Assembly (NCBI RefSeq): GCF_007677875.1
Contig: NZ_VEDO01000016.1
Location: 79,121-143,120, forward strand
Origin: Variovorax boronicumulans
GTDB taxonomy: Bacteria; Pseudomonadota; Gammaproteobacteria; Burkholderiales; Burkholderiaceae_C
Length of the DNA stretch: 64,000 bases
Direction: 5' to 3'
Positions 36,438 through 45,469 of this stretch are shown here, piece by piece. The translations under genes and the position numbers were made by a program. Numbering within the stretch: the stretch's first letter is position 1; every line of letters begins with the position of its first letter. The notes under the pieces are model-generated. The model did not search any database. It was not told the origin of the DNA and was given only the letters and a program-made list of their open reading frames with translations.

Positions 36438-37863
36438 GGGGTTCGTTGTCCTGTGGCGTGGCGATGGCCAGGCGCGCGATGCGGTAGCGGATCTGCCGCA
36501 GCGACAGGCCCAGCCGGGCTGCCGCGGCCGTGCGGTTGAAGCCGGTCTCGTGCAGCACGCGCACGAGGATGGCGCGTTCCTGCCGGTCCAGGTAGGCCTG
36601 CAGGTCGCTGGGCGTGGCCTCTTCGGCGGGCGGCAGCGGCGCCAGTGCCTGGTTGCCGCTGTCGGAGAAATCGGCGCTGAGCTCGTCGCCCTCGCTCATG
36701 GCCACGGCGCGGTGCAGCAGGTTCTCGAGCTCGCGCACGTTGCCGGCCAGCGGATGCAGCTGCAGCTCGGCCAGCAGCGCGCTGGACGGCGGCGGCACCG
36801 GCATGCCGGATTCGTGCGCGATGCGGCCCAGCAAAGCCGTGCACAGCGCAGGCAGGTCGTCGCGCCGCTCGCGCAGCGGCGGCACCACGATCTCGATCAC
36901 GTTGAGGCGGTAGTACAGGTCCTGGCGGAAGCGGCCGGCCTTGACCTCGGCCGCCAGATCCTTGTGGGTGGCGCTCACGATGCGCACGTCGACCGCATCC
37001 TCCTGGGTGGAGCCCAGCGGGCGCACGCTGCGCTCCTGGATCGCCCGCAGCAGCTTGGACTGCATGGCCAGCGGCAGATCGCCGATTTCGTCCAGGAACA
37101 GTGTGCCGCCGCGCGCGGCCTGGAAGTAGCCCAGCCGGTCCGCCAGCGCGCCTGTGTACGAACCCTTCTTGGCGCCGAAGAACTCCGCCTCCAGCAGGTT
37201 CTCGGGGATCGCGCCGCAGTTCACGGCCACGAGGGGCGCGGCGGCGCGGTGGCTGGCCGCGTGCAGGGCCTGGGCCACGAGCTCCTTGCCGGTGCCCGAT
37301 TCGCCGCGCACCAGCACCGGCGCCATGCTGCGCGCCACCTTGAGGATGCGCTGCTTGACCTGGCGCATGGGCTCGGATTCGCCGACCAGGCGCTCCAGCG
37401 CGGGTGCCGCATGCGCCGCGCCTTCGGGCTGGCTGCTGCGTGGCACCGGGCGCGGCGGCGCCGCATCCTGGTCCTGCAGCGCCGACGCCACCACCGCGCG
37501 GAACTGCTTGAGGTCCACGGGCTTGGTCAGGTAGTCGAAGGCGCCGGCCTTCAGTGCCTCGACGGCGTTCTCGGCCGAACCGTAGGCCGTGATCACGATG
37601 CAGCGCTCGGAGCGCTGTTGCGCGCGCAGTTCCTGCAGCAGCGTGAGCCCCAGGCCGTCGGGCAGCCGCATGTCCGTGATCACGGCACGGAAGCGCTGGC
37701 CCTGCAGCGCCGCCTGCGCCTCGGCCAGGGTGCCGGCCGTCTCCACGCGGTGGCCCTCGCGCAGCAGCGTGAGTTCGTACAGCGTGCGCAGGTCAGGCTC
37801 GTCGTCCACCACCAGGACGCTGGCGGGCGGGTGTGCGGAAGAGGCGGGCTGGTGCGGCGGCAT
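36427..37863 (-). CDS. pilR: Sigma-54-dependent response regulator, PilR-like
   Basis: The 478-aa regulator has an N-terminal receiver ([16 protein letters not shown], phospho-Asp in TDMRLPDG), an AAA+ domain with Walker A GESGTGKE, and a C-terminal Fis-type HTH ([20 protein letters not shown]). The sigma-54 contact loop reads GSYTGA (residues 234-239), a mild variant of GAFTGA also close to PilR. It is paired with the upstream membrane kinase, as in PilSR of type IV pilus control. Pilus genes are not in the window, so the target is inferred from family resemblance. Confidence 0.88.
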   Translation of the reverse strand: MPPHQPASSAHPPASVLVVDDEPDLRTLYELTLLREGHRVETAGTLAEAQAALQGQRFRAVITDMRLPDGLGLTLLQELRAQQRSERCIVITAYGSAENAVEALKAGAFDYLTKPVDLKQFRAVVASALQDQDAAPPRPVPRSSQPEGAAHAAPALERLVGESEPMRQVKQRILKVARSMAPVLVRGESGTGKELVAQALHAASHRAAAPLVAVNCGAIPENLLEAEFFGAKKGSYTGALADRLGYFQAARGGTLFLDEIGDLPLAMQSKLLRAIQERSVRPLGSTQEDAVDVRIVSATHKDLAAEVKAGRFRQDLYYRLNVIEIVVPPLRERRDDLPALCTALLGRIAHESGMPVPPPSSALLAELQLHPLAGNVRELENLLHRAVAMSEGDELSADFSDSGNQALAPLPPAEEATPSDLQAYLDRQERAILVRVLHETGFNRTAAAARLGLSLRQIRYRIARLAIATPQDNEPHDE

Positions 37864-37866
37864 GGC

Positions 37867-39564
37867 TCAATGGGCGGTGGTGCGGTCTGCAGGTTTCGGG
37901 GGACGGAACTGCACGGAGAACTCGTTGCCCTGGACGCTGGCGCCATCGAGCTGCCGCGCGCTGCGCTGGTAGCCGATGCTGGCGCGGTGGCGTTCGCAGA
38001 GTTCGCGGCAAATGTACAGCCCGAGGCCGCTGGAGCGGCTCTCCGAGGAAAAGAAGGGCTCGAACAGGTGGCGCTCGACCGACTCCTCCAGCGGTGCGCC
38101 GTCGCTCCAAACCTGCAGGCTGGACTGCCGCTCGGCCGACAGCCGTGTCGTCACCTGGATCGCGGCCGGCCGCTCGCTGGCGTAGCGCAGCGCGTTGTCC
38201 AGCAGGTTGACCAGTACGCGGCGCAGGTGCTCGCTGTCGAAATCCACCGGCAAGCCCCCGGTGGCCAACTCCAGCTGCACGCGGCGGCGTTGCGGCGCGC
38301 CCTGCACCCAGTCGGCACAGATGTCCTGAACGTTGGCGTCCAACATCAGGCTGGGCGGTGCGGTGCGGCCGGCCTCGGGGACGCGGGCAACGTCCAGCAC
38401 CTCGTCGACGATCTTGGACAGACGCTGCGCGTTGTGCTGGATCATCTGCGTGAGCTGGCGTTGGCCAGGGGCCTGCAACTCCTCGTCCAGCAGCGCGTTG
38501 GCCTGGGCAATGGCGGCCAGCGGGTTGCGGATCTCGTGCGCGACAGCGGCGGACATGCGTCCCATGGCCGCCATCTTCTCGGTGCGCGTGCGGGCTTCGG
38601 CCTCGCGCAGGTCGTGCAGGAACATCACGCACAGCCGCTCGTGGGCGCGGCCGGGTGCCTCGGTCATGCGCGTGCGCACGCGCAGGCGCCGGGCACCGCG
38701 GCTGGCGCTGCGCAGCGTCAGGTCGGCCGCCTGCGGCGCGGCCTGGTCGAACGTGGCGCGCGCCAGTTCGAGCAGCGGCGTCCAGCTGGGCTGCGCGTCC
38801 AGCGCCGGCGGCTGCGCGGCGTCCAGGCCCAGCAGCGCGCGCGCCGCGGGGTTGGCGCTGCGCATGCGGGTTTGTGCGTCCACCACCACGACGCCATCCG
38901 TCAGCGTCTCCATCACGAGCTGGTTCACCTGGGCTTGCAGCCGCGCGGCGTGCAGCCCCGCGAGCGCGAGCTGCTCCTCGCGCACGAGCCGGGCCGCCAG
39001 CTGGTTGGCCAGGAAGGCCAGCAGCAGATAGCCCAGGCCGGCCAGGCCGGCCTGCAGGTAGCGGCCCGTGCTCTCGGCCTGGCCGTGCGCGGATGTCCAC
39101 CAGGTTTCCAGCAACAGCAGCAAGGTGATGGCCAGCGCCATGCCGATGGCCATGGGCCGCGTGCCCAGCACCGCCGTCAGCAGCACGGGAACGCCCAGCA
39201 GGGGCGTGTAGCTGATGGTGCCGGACTGGAACAGCTGCAGCAGCGCGATGACCAGCACGTCCATGCCCACCGTCAGCAGCCAGGTCGGTTCCAGCGCGTG
39301 GCGCGGCAGGCGGGGCCGCGCGAGCAGCCGCGTGGCCAGTGCGCTGGCCAGGTAGAGCGCGCACATGGCCAGCACCCAGACCGGCACGGTGCCCGTCAAC
39401 GCGTACTGCGTGGCCTGCAGCAGCAGCAGGGCCAGCGCGATCGTGGCGCGTGCGGTCATGAAACCGTACCAGGCGCGTGTCATCGCCAGGTCGCCCACGG
39501 GCGCCTGGACGGTGGCGCGCGGATCGAAATCGGACGGTGGCCAGGCGTCGTCGAGGGCGGTCAC
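37867..39564 (-). CDS. pilS: Membrane sensor histidine kinase, PilS-like
   Basis: The 565-aa kinase has about six N-terminal membrane segments (about residues 35-200), as in PilS, then a PAS-like region (NQLVMETLTDGVVVVDAQT). A HisKA domain with the phospho-accepting His in AAVAHEIRNPLAAIAQ and an HATPase domain (NLLDNALRYAS, SSGLGLYICRELCERH) follow. A GTG start at 39564 lies 3 bp after the PP0621-like stop; the pilR start is 3 bp downstream. It should phosphorylate the adjacent regulator. Confidence 0.88.
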   Translation of the reverse strand: MTALDDAWPPSDFDPRATVQAPVGDLAMTRAWYGFMTARATIALALLLLQATQYALTGTVPVWVLAMCALYLASALATRLLARPRLPRHALEPTWLLTVGMDVLVIALLQLFQSGTISYTPLLGVPVLLTAVLGTRPMAIGMALAITLLLLLETWWTSAHGQAESTGRYLQAGLAGLGYLLLAFLANQLAARLVREEQLALAGLHAARLQAQVNQLVMETLTDGVVVVDAQTRMRSANPAARALLGLDAAQPPALDAQPSWTPLLELARATFDQAAPQAADLTLRSASRGARRLRVRTRMTEAPGRAHERLCVMFLHDLREAEARTRTEKMAAMGRMSAAVAHEIRNPLAAIAQANALLDEELQAPGQRQLTQMIQHNAQRLSKIVDEVLDVARVPEAGRTAPPSLMLDANVQDICADWVQGAPQRRRVQLELATGGLPVDFDSEHLRRVLVNLLDNALRYASERPAAIQVTTRLSAERQSSLQVWSDGAPLEESVERHLFEPFFSSESRSSGLGLYICRELCERHRASIGYQRSARQLDGASVQGNEFSVQFRPPKPADRTTAH

Positions 39565-39567
39565 GCC

Positions 39568-39789
39568 TCAGCCTTCAATTTGGCGGCGGTGCTCTTTGCT
39601 GCAGTAGACGCCGCGTGGGCTGCGCTCGGCGTCAGCCAGCGGCAGGTGCAGGCCGCATGCGGCGCAGCGCGCCATCTCGGCAGGTTGGCCCGCCCGGCGG
39701 CGCGGTGCGGCCGGCGGCGGCGGTGGCCGGCGCGAGCGCCACAGCCAGATGCCGAAGGCCACCACCGCGAGGACGATCAGGAACTTCAT
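39568..39789 (-). CDS. PP0621-type small protein with zinc-finger-like C terminus
   Basis: The 73-aa protein has one N-terminal membrane segment (KFLIVLAVVAFGIWLWR), a Pro-rich linker and a C-terminal CxxC...C pattern (RCAACGLHLP, GVYCSKEHRR) suggesting a small metal-binding ribbon. It lies between the ccsA-like gene (ATGA overlap) and pilS. This family is often found in this position in beta- and gammaproteobacteria. Function unknown. Confidence 0.8.
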   Translation of the reverse strand: MKFLIVLAVVAFGIWLWRSRRPPPPPAAPRRRAGQPAEMARCAACGLHLPLADAERSPRGVYCSKEHRRQIEG

Positions 39790-40598
39790 GCGGCTCCCCG
39801 GCCGATCAAGACTTCGAGCACGAAACGCGAGCCCACATAGGCCAGCAGCAGCAGCGCCGCACCCGCATAGAGCACGCGCACGGCGGTGCGGCCGCGCCAG
39901 CCGAAGCGGGCACGGCCGAGCAGCAGCACGGCGAAGGAGAGCCAGGACAACAACGAAAACACCGTCTTGTGGTCCCAGCGCCAGGCGCCGGCTGCGGCGC
40001 CGTAGAGCGACTCGCCGAACAGCCAGCCGGCCGCCAGCGTGGCCGTCAGCAGCACGAAGCCGGCCTGCACGAAGCGGAAGGTCAGCCGCTCCAGCGTCAG
40101 GAGCGGCACGCCGCTGAACGAGGGGCCGGCGTCGCGCATGGCGCGCTCGCTGCGGCGCATCAGCCAGGCGTGCAGCACCGCGGCGGCGAACAGGCCGTAG
40201 CAGGCGATGCCCAGGGCCCAGTGCAGCGGCAGCCAGGGCGAGGCGTTCTCGTGCATGGGCGTGCCCGGAAACACCAGGGCCATCAGCACCGCCACGGCGC
40301 CAAAGCCGGCCAGCGCCCAGCGCGCGCGCAGCTGCGGGAACACATGGCTTTCCACGGCATAGACCGTGAGCACCAGCCAGGCCGTGACCGACAGCGCCGG
40401 CGCGAAACCGAAGCGCGGCGTGGCCGTGAACCACAGGCCCCAGCACAGCAGCAGCGCGTGCAGCACCCAGGCCGGCAGCAGGGCGTGGCGGCTGCGCTCG
40501 GGCTGCAGGCGCGAGGCGACCGCCGCGGGCACCGCATAGGCCGCAGCGGTGGCGGCCGACAGCAACACGGTGGCCATGGAGGCGCTCGCTAAAATCAT
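39786..40598 (-). CDS. CcsA/YpjD-type inner membrane protein
   Basis: The 270-aa polytopic protein (about eight membrane segments) has the cytochrome c assembly (CcmC/CcsA) fold signature, including GWLFGESLYGAAAGAWRWDHK with the tryptophan-rich region of heme-handling proteins, and HWALGIACYG. It is divergent from ffh, as ypjD is in E. coli. Cytochrome c biogenesis is the common annotation, but YpjD-type proteins have also been tied to envelope stability, so the exact role is open. Confidence 0.82.
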   Translation of the reverse strand: MILASASMATVLLSAATAAAYAVPAAVASRLQPERSRHALLPAWVLHALLLCWGLWFTATPRFGFAPALSVTAWLVLTVYAVESHVFPQLRARWALAGFGAVAVLMALVFPGTPMHENASPWLPLHWALGIACYGLFAAAVLHAWLMRRSERAMRDAGPSFSGVPLLTLERLTFRFVQAGFVLLTATLAAGWLFGESLYGAAAGAWRWDHKTVFSLLSWLSFAVLLLGRARFGWRGRTAVRVLYAGAALLLLAYVGSRFVLEVLIGRGAA

Positions 40599-40685
40599 GC
40601 GCTCAGTTTACCGGCACGCCTTCTGGGCGCCGGCCGCTTCCCCTGTCTCGCAACCGCGCTCCTTGCGCAGGAGCAAAGGACCTCC

Positions 40686-42077
40686 ATGGCGTCCGCCCTC
40701 ACCGAAAAACTCTCGCGTCTGGTCAAGGAGATCCGTGGCCAGGCCCGCATCACCGAAGCCAACGTCACCGACATGCTGCGCGAGGTGCGCATGGCGCTGC
40801 TGGAGGCCGACGTGGCCCTGCCCGTGGTGCGCGACTTCATCGCGCGCGTCAAGGAAAAGGCGCTGGGCCAGGAGGTGCTGGGCTCGCTGTCGCCGGGCCA
40901 GGCCCTGGTCGGCATCGTCAACCGCGAACTGGCCGCCACCATGGGCCAGGGCCTGCCGGGCGCCGAACTCAACCTGGCGGCCCAGCCGCCCGCCGTGGTG
41001 CTGATGGCCGGGCTGCAGGGCACCGGCAAGACCACCACCACAGCCAAGCTGGCCAAGCTGCTGACCGAGCGGCGCAAGAAGAAGGTGCTGACGGTTTCGG
41101 CCGACGTCTACCGGCCGGCTGCCATCGAGCAGCTCAAGACAGTCACCAAGCAGGCCGGTGCCGAGTGGTTCCCGAGCACGGGCGAGCAAAAGCCCGTGGA
41201 CATCGCGCGCGCCGCGCTGGACCACGCGCGCCGCCACTACTTCGACGTGCTGCTGGTCGACACCGCCGGCCGCCTGGCCGTGGACGAGGCGCTGATGCAG
41301 GAGATCCGCGAATTGCACGCGGTGCTGAACCCGGTGGAGACGCTGTTCGTCGTCGACGCCATGCAGGGCCAGGATGCGATGAACGTGGCCAAGGCCTTCG
41401 GCGAGGCGCTGCCGCTCACCGGCATCGTGCTGACCAAGACCGACGGCGACTCGCGCGGCGGCGCCGCGCTGTCGGCCCGCCATGTCACGGGCGTGCCGAT
41501 CAAGTTCGCCGGCACCAGCGAGAAGATCGACGGCCTGGAGGTGTTCGACGCCGAGCGCCATGCCGGCCGCGTGCTGGGCATGGGCGACATCGTGGCCCTG
41601 GTCGAGCAGGTCACGGCCAACGTGGACATGGCGGCGGCGCAGAAGCTGGCGGCCAAGGTCAAGGGCGGCGAGGGCTTCGACCTCAACGACTTCCTGGCCC
41701 AGATCCAGCAGATGAACCAGATGGGCGGCCTGTCCAGCCTGATGGACAAGCTGCCCACGCAGATGGCGGCCAAGGCCGGCCAGGTCGACATGGACCGCGC
41801 CGAGAAGGAGATCCGCCGCAAGCAGGGCATCATCCACAGCATGACCGCGCTGGAGCGCAAGAAACCCGACCTGATCAAGGCCACGCGCAAGCGCCGCATC
41901 GCCGCCGGGGCCGGCGTTCAAGTGCAGGAAGTCAACCGCCTGCTCAACGAGTTCGGCCAGATGCAGGAGATGATGAAGAAGATGAAGGGCGGCGGCCTCA
42001 TGAAGATGATGAAGCGCATGGGCGGCATGAAGGGCCTCATGGGCGGCGGAGGCGGCATGCCCAAGCTGCCGTTCTGA
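40686..42077 (+). CDS. ffh: Signal recognition particle protein Ffh
   Basis: Ffh binds 4.5S RNA and signal sequences and, with FtsY, delivers nascent membrane proteins to the Sec/YidC machinery. The 463-aa protein has the N domain, the G domain with GLQGTGKTTTTAKLA (G1), DTAGRL (G3) and TKTDGD (G4), then a Met-rich M domain with RMGGMKGLMGGGGG at the end. A GGAGCAAAGGACCTCC region provides the ribosome site. It is divergent from the ccsA-like gene. Confidence 0.98.
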   Translation: MASALTEKLSRLVKEIRGQARITEANVTDMLREVRMALLEADVALPVVRDFIARVKEKALGQEVLGSLSPGQALVGIVNRELAATMGQGLPGAELNLAAQPPAVVLMAGLQGTGKTTTTAKLAKLLTERRKKKVLTVSADVYRPAAIEQLKTVTKQAGAEWFPSTGEQKPVDIARAALDHARRHYFDVLLVDTAGRLAVDEALMQEIRELHAVLNPVETLFVVDAMQGQDAMNVAKAFGEALPLTGIVLTKTDGDSRGGAALSARHVTGVPIKFAGTSEKIDGLEVFDAERHAGRVLGMGDIVALVEQVTANVDMAAAQKLAAKVKGGEGFDLNDFLAQIQQMNQMGGLSSLMDKLPTQMAAKAGQVDMDRAEKEIRRKQGIIHSMTALERKKPDLIKATRKRRIAAGAGVQVQEVNRLLNEFGQMQEMMKKMKGGGLMKMMKRMGGMKGLMGGGGGMPKLPF

Positions 42078-42094
42078 ACGGCCCCAGCCCGACA

Positions 42095-42127
42095 AGCCCG
42101 CGACGCGCCAGCGCCGCGGGCTTTTTT
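42095..42127 (+). terminator. Rho-independent terminator of ffh
   Basis: AGCCCGCG (42095-42102) pairs with CGCGGGCT (42115-42122) and is followed by six T's (42122-42127). It lies 18 bp after the ffh stop and 10 bp before the convergent PEP-CTERM gene ends. No A-run precedes it, so it is one-directional. Confidence 0.88.
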
Positions 42128-42136
42128 CATGTGCGC

Positions 42137-42925
42137 TTAAACCTTGCGGCGCGCGCGCCAGCCCAGTGCTGCAAGGCCGGCCAGCATCAGCGCCATGCCC
42201 GAGGGCTCGGGCACTTCATTGGCGAAGTTGTAGTTGGCGAGCGTGGCCAGCTGTTCGGCGCTGAGGCCTTCCAGGCGCGGTGCGTCCAGCAGGGCCAGAC
42301 CGGTGGACTGGGCCAGCGCCACGTCTTCCTCGCTCGGGCCGTTCTCGTCGCTGGACAGGAAGGCGAAGTTCAGCAGGCTCAGGACTTCGCCGGGTGCGAC
42401 GCTGACCGAGAAGCTCACGTTGTAGCGGTCCGGGCTGATCGACGCGATGCCCAGGCCGTTGTTGCCCGAGACCAGCGCCAGCACGGGGTCGCTGCCGCAG
42501 TGGCCGGTCCAGTCGTCCTCGCAGCTGACGATCAAGCCGTTCTGGTTGGTGTGGACCAGTTCGTCGCCGTCCGAACCCAGGTTGCCGAAGAAGTTCAGCG
42601 TGGTCGTGATGACCTGGCTGGAGGTGTTGGCGAAGCTGTCGAAGAAGCGGAACACGTTGCCGCTCAGCAGCTCGACCTGGCGCGTCTGCGTGAGGCCGGT
42701 GGTGCCGCTGTTGTAGAAGCCGAAGGCATCGAAGGCGCCGTTGCCGCCGTCGACGACCCAGCCCAGGGCGGCGTTGCTCGGCGAGGTGGTGCCACCTGGG
42801 CCGGTGTAGCTGCTGCCGTAGCCGCTGCCGTTGAAGATGCCGGGGGTGGCCTGCAGGGGCGCGGCGTGCGCGGCGGTGCCGAGCAGCAACGCAGCGGCTG
42901 CGGCCATGACGATGCGAGAGAACAT
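42137..42925 (-). CDS. PEP-CTERM sorting-signal secreted protein
   Basis: The 262-aa protein has an N-terminal signal peptide (MFSRIVMAAAAALLLGTAAHA). It ends in VPEPSGMALMLAGLAALGW followed by RARRKV: PEP motif, membrane segment and basic tail, the tripartite signal processed by exosortase in EPS-producing proteobacteria. The mature region is Gly/Ser/Asn-rich with one likely disulfide pair (SCEDDWTGHCG). It lies 77 bp downstream of the Tat-exported phosphoesterase, suggesting co-expression. No exosortase gene is in the window. Function unknown; a surface or matrix role is the usual inference. Confidence 0.88.
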   Translation of the reverse strand: MFSRIVMAAAAALLLGTAAHAAPLQATPGIFNGSGYGSSYTGPGGTTSPSNAALGWVVDGGNGAFDAFGFYNSGTTGLTQTRQVELLSGNVFRFFDSFANTSSQVITTTLNFFGNLGSDGDELVHTNQNGLIVSCEDDWTGHCGSDPVLALVSGNNGLGIASISPDRYNVSFSVSVAPGEVLSLLNFAFLSSDENGPSEEDVALAQSTGLALLDAPRLEGLSAEQLATLANYNFANEVPEPSGMALMLAGLAALGWRARRKV

Positions 42926-43002
42926 GGTGAAAGACTCCGAAGAACGAATGTGGGCAGGGCAGCCGCCTGTGGGCGGCCCTGGCGGTTGAAGAGGGGCGCG
43001 TG

Positions 43003-45078
43003 TCAGCTGCGCCGGGCCGTCAGCCACTGCGTGGACGGCAGCGGGCGGCCGACCAGGCGGATCTCGCCGATCCAGCCGTAGTAGCCGTCCGTGAGCACGG
43101 TGTCCCACCAGCCGGCGCCGACGATCCAGGGGTTGTTGACGCTCTGCGAGCGCGTGCCCGTTTCCGCGTTGGCGATGTTGCGCAGCACCGGCGCGCCGTC
43201 CACGTACATCGTGGTCGTGCGCGTGGCCGGGTCGTTGACGAGGGCCACGTGGTACCAGGTGCTGCGGATCAGCTCGCCCGACCAGGCCGTCTGCGGGTAC
43301 TGCGCGTTGCTGGCGGGCACGATCTCCCACTGCACTTCGCGCAGGCTGGAGATGGCGAACAGCACGCTGGAGGCTTCCGGGTCGCCGCCGCGGAAACCGC
43401 CCGGCACGTTGCCGCGCCGGCCGACGCGGCCGAGCAGGTTGGCCCAGCGGTGCTTGTTCGAATCCCAGTCGGCCGGCAGCTTGATGAAGGCCTCGATGGT
43501 GTAGCCGTTCCAGAAGCTGCGGTTGTTGATCGACGCACCCACCTGGGTCAGGAAGGCGTTCAAGCGGTCCACGGTCTTGTCGCTGTTGAGGAAGCGCACG
43601 CTGCCCGGGGCCGACGACAGGTAGTGCTTGTCGGTGGACCAGACCACATCGCCCAGCTGCGCGGCGCCCGTGGGCGCGGCGCGGTACATGTGCTGGCCCA
43701 CGTGCTGGCCGCTGGTGGTGATATTGGGCAGGGCCTCGCCCACGCGCACGACCTGGCCCTCGGCGATGCCGGCCGGTGCGCGCCAGTGGGCGTAGTTGTC
43801 CTCGCCCGCAATCAGCGGGAAGTCGTTGGCGTCCGCCGGCGGGCGCTGGACCGTGGGCGTGGGTTCCACGTAGCTGGCCAGGAACTCGCTGCGCACGCGC
43901 GGCAGGATGGGCGTGCCGGTGGTGGCCAGCAGCGGGCGCCAGCGCAAGAAGCCGGCGAAGCGCTTCTTGAAGTTGATCGGGATCGTGAAGCGCTGATTGG
44001 CGGCCGTCAGCTCGGCGAAGTCGAACTGCGTCAGCGTGCTGGCGGGCTTGCCGACGACCCAGGGCGAGAACGACATCACGTCGATCTTGTTGGCGCTGAA
44101 GTCCACCTCGTACAGACGCATCATGGCGTTGCCGCCCTGGTAGTCCATCTGGTAGTCCACCACCATCTGGTGCACCTCGTTGCCGAAGTTGTTGAACTTC
44201 TTGAGGTAGGCCGCGCCGTGGTGGTGGCCGTTCAGCGTCATGAAGATCTGGTCGTTGTCGCAGATCAGCTTGTCCCACAGCATCTTGCCGTAGTCGGTCT
44301 CGGCCGGCGTGAGGCCGTCGGCCGCGATGTTGAGCAGCTGGTGGTTGGACAGGATGACGGGCAGCGTCGGGTTGCGGCGCATCACGTCGCGGGCCCAGGC
44401 GATGGCGGCGTCGGAGACGCGCCAGGACAGGGACAGCACCATGAACTGCACGCCATGCGCGCTGAACACGTGGCATTCGTTGAAGCCCGAGCTGTCGCGC
44501 TCGCGGAAGCTGCCCTGGCGGGCGGCGCGGTTCGTCGGAAACCACTGCAGGTAGGGCTCGGCCGCCAGGTTGCGCTGGGCGTCCGTGCCGAAGCTCTGGT
44601 CGCCGTGGTAGTCGTAGTCGGCCAGCACGTCGTGGTTGCCGGCCAGGATGGAGTAGGGAACGCTGGCGTTCTCCAGCTGCCTCATCGCCTCGTCCGCCAC
44701 GCGCCACTGGTTGGGCTTGCCGACCTGGTCGACCACATCGCCCAGGTGGATCACGAACGGGATGTTGTACCTGCCTGCGTTGTTGGCGATCCAGCCGGTC
44801 TGCGCGGCATAGGGCGTGGAGCCGTAGCGGTTCTGGAACTGCTGGCCTTCGTCGGTCGTCGCGTAGCGCGAATAGAACTGCGTGTCGGGCAGCACGGCGA
44901 TCGCGAAGCTCGTGGTGGCCGTGGTCGCGGCTTGCGCGGCGTGCACGAAGCCCCCGCCCACCGCCATGGCGGACAGGCCGGCCGCGCCGCGCAGCATGCT
45001 GCGGCGGTCGCTGGCGAAGGGGGCCGTTGGTGTTGTCGCGGCGTCCGGTTCGATGGCGTCGCGTGATTCTTGGGTCAT
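43003..45078 (-). CDS. Tat-exported metallophosphoesterase with C-terminal LamG-like domain
   Basis: The 691-aa protein has a twin-arginine signal (SDRRSMLRGAAGLSAMAV, ending near HAAQA). A calcineurin-like phosphoesterase domain follows, with metal motifs LPDTQFYS, GDVVDQ, GNHD, SNHQL and GHHHGA, all intact. The C-terminal third (after about residue 450) has the beta-rich pattern of LamG/concanavalin-type lectin domains (SWNTF-like FWNGYTIEAFIKLP, TTTMYVDGAPV, WIGEIRLVGRP). Folding before export fits a metalloenzyme. Substrate unknown; an extracellular phosphodiester or phosphomonoester is likely. Confidence 0.88.
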   Translation of the reverse strand: MTQESRDAIEPDAATTPTAPFASDRRSMLRGAAGLSAMAVGGGFVHAAQAATTATTSFAIAVLPDTQFYSRYATTDEGQQFQNRYGSTPYAAQTGWIANNAGRYNIPFVIHLGDVVDQVGKPNQWRVADEAMRQLENASVPYSILAGNHDVLADYDYHGDQSFGTDAQRNLAAEPYLQWFPTNRAARQGSFRERDSSGFNECHVFSAHGVQFMVLSLSWRVSDAAIAWARDVMRRNPTLPVILSNHQLLNIAADGLTPAETDYGKMLWDKLICDNDQIFMTLNGHHHGAAYLKKFNNFGNEVHQMVVDYQMDYQGGNAMMRLYEVDFSANKIDVMSFSPWVVGKPASTLTQFDFAELTAANQRFTIPINFKKRFAGFLRWRPLLATTGTPILPRVRSEFLASYVEPTPTVQRPPADANDFPLIAGEDNYAHWRAPAGIAEGQVVRVGEALPNITTSGQHVGQHMYRAAPTGAAQLGDVVWSTDKHYLSSAPGSVRFLNSDKTVDRLNAFLTQVGASINNRSFWNGYTIEAFIKLPADWDSNKHRWANLLGRVGRRGNVPGGFRGGDPEASSVLFAISSLREVQWEIVPASNAQYPQTAWSGELIRSTWYHVALVNDPATRTTTMYVDGAPVLRNIANAETGTRSQSVNNPWIVGAGWWDTVLTDGYYGWIGEIRLVGRPLPSTQWLTARRS

Positions 45079-45469
45079 TGCACTGGAGCGGTTGTGGGCG
45101 CTTGCCCGGAGCCGCGCAGTGTCGACAGTGCGCACGACAAGGCCATGACAAACCAAGACGCTGCCATGACATGCGCGCCGCGGTCGGAGCGGCTTTCGGC
45201 ACAAGTGCGGACGCCGCTGCAGCGGCTCGGCAGCAAAGGGCGATCCAACTGGTCCAGAACAGGCTGGAGAAGAAGCGCTCGGCTCCCGCGAAGCCTGCCG
45301 CCTCGAGCAGCTGCAATGGGGCCGCTTCCGTGGCCGGCGGGTCGGCGCCCTGCAGGATCTTTGCCAGCCTGGCCTGCACCTCGTTCGGCCCGGCGCACAC
45401 GCGCGCGGCGCGCACGGCCGCATCTGGGTTGCAGACCCCCGCGCTCGTGCCCGGCGCAGGCGGTGGCGC
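45079..45469 (-). other. 391-bp gap between the phosphoesterase and the LysR gene
   Basis: No intact gene is present. The part nearest the LysR gene contains a methyltransferase-like coding remnant on the minus strand (listed separately). The remaining part, up to the phosphoesterase start, must hold that gene's promoter, but I see no convincing -35/-10 pair. Confidence 0.6.
45206..45460 (-). pseudogene. Remnant of a class I SAM-dependent methyltransferase C terminus
   Basis: A minus-strand frame reads VQARLAKILQG, then LQLLEAAGFAGAERFFSSLF and WTSWIA. This is the recognisable ending of class I methyltransferases, where '(L)LxxAGF..xxFF..L...W(I/V)A' closes the fold. There is no start codon with a SAM-binding motif upstream: the frame is closed by a TAG overlapping the LysR 3' end, and the catalytic domain is absent. 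The best reading is the 3' stub of a gene whose front was deleted when the LysR gene arrived. Boundaries are approximate. Confidence 0.5.

Noticed and set aside
36265..39840. 1,191-aa open frame on the plus strand
   Set aside because: It is antisense to pilS/pilR, has no domain, is rich in Gln/His/Arg as expected from reverse-complemented GC-rich codons, and conflicts with three well-recognised genes.
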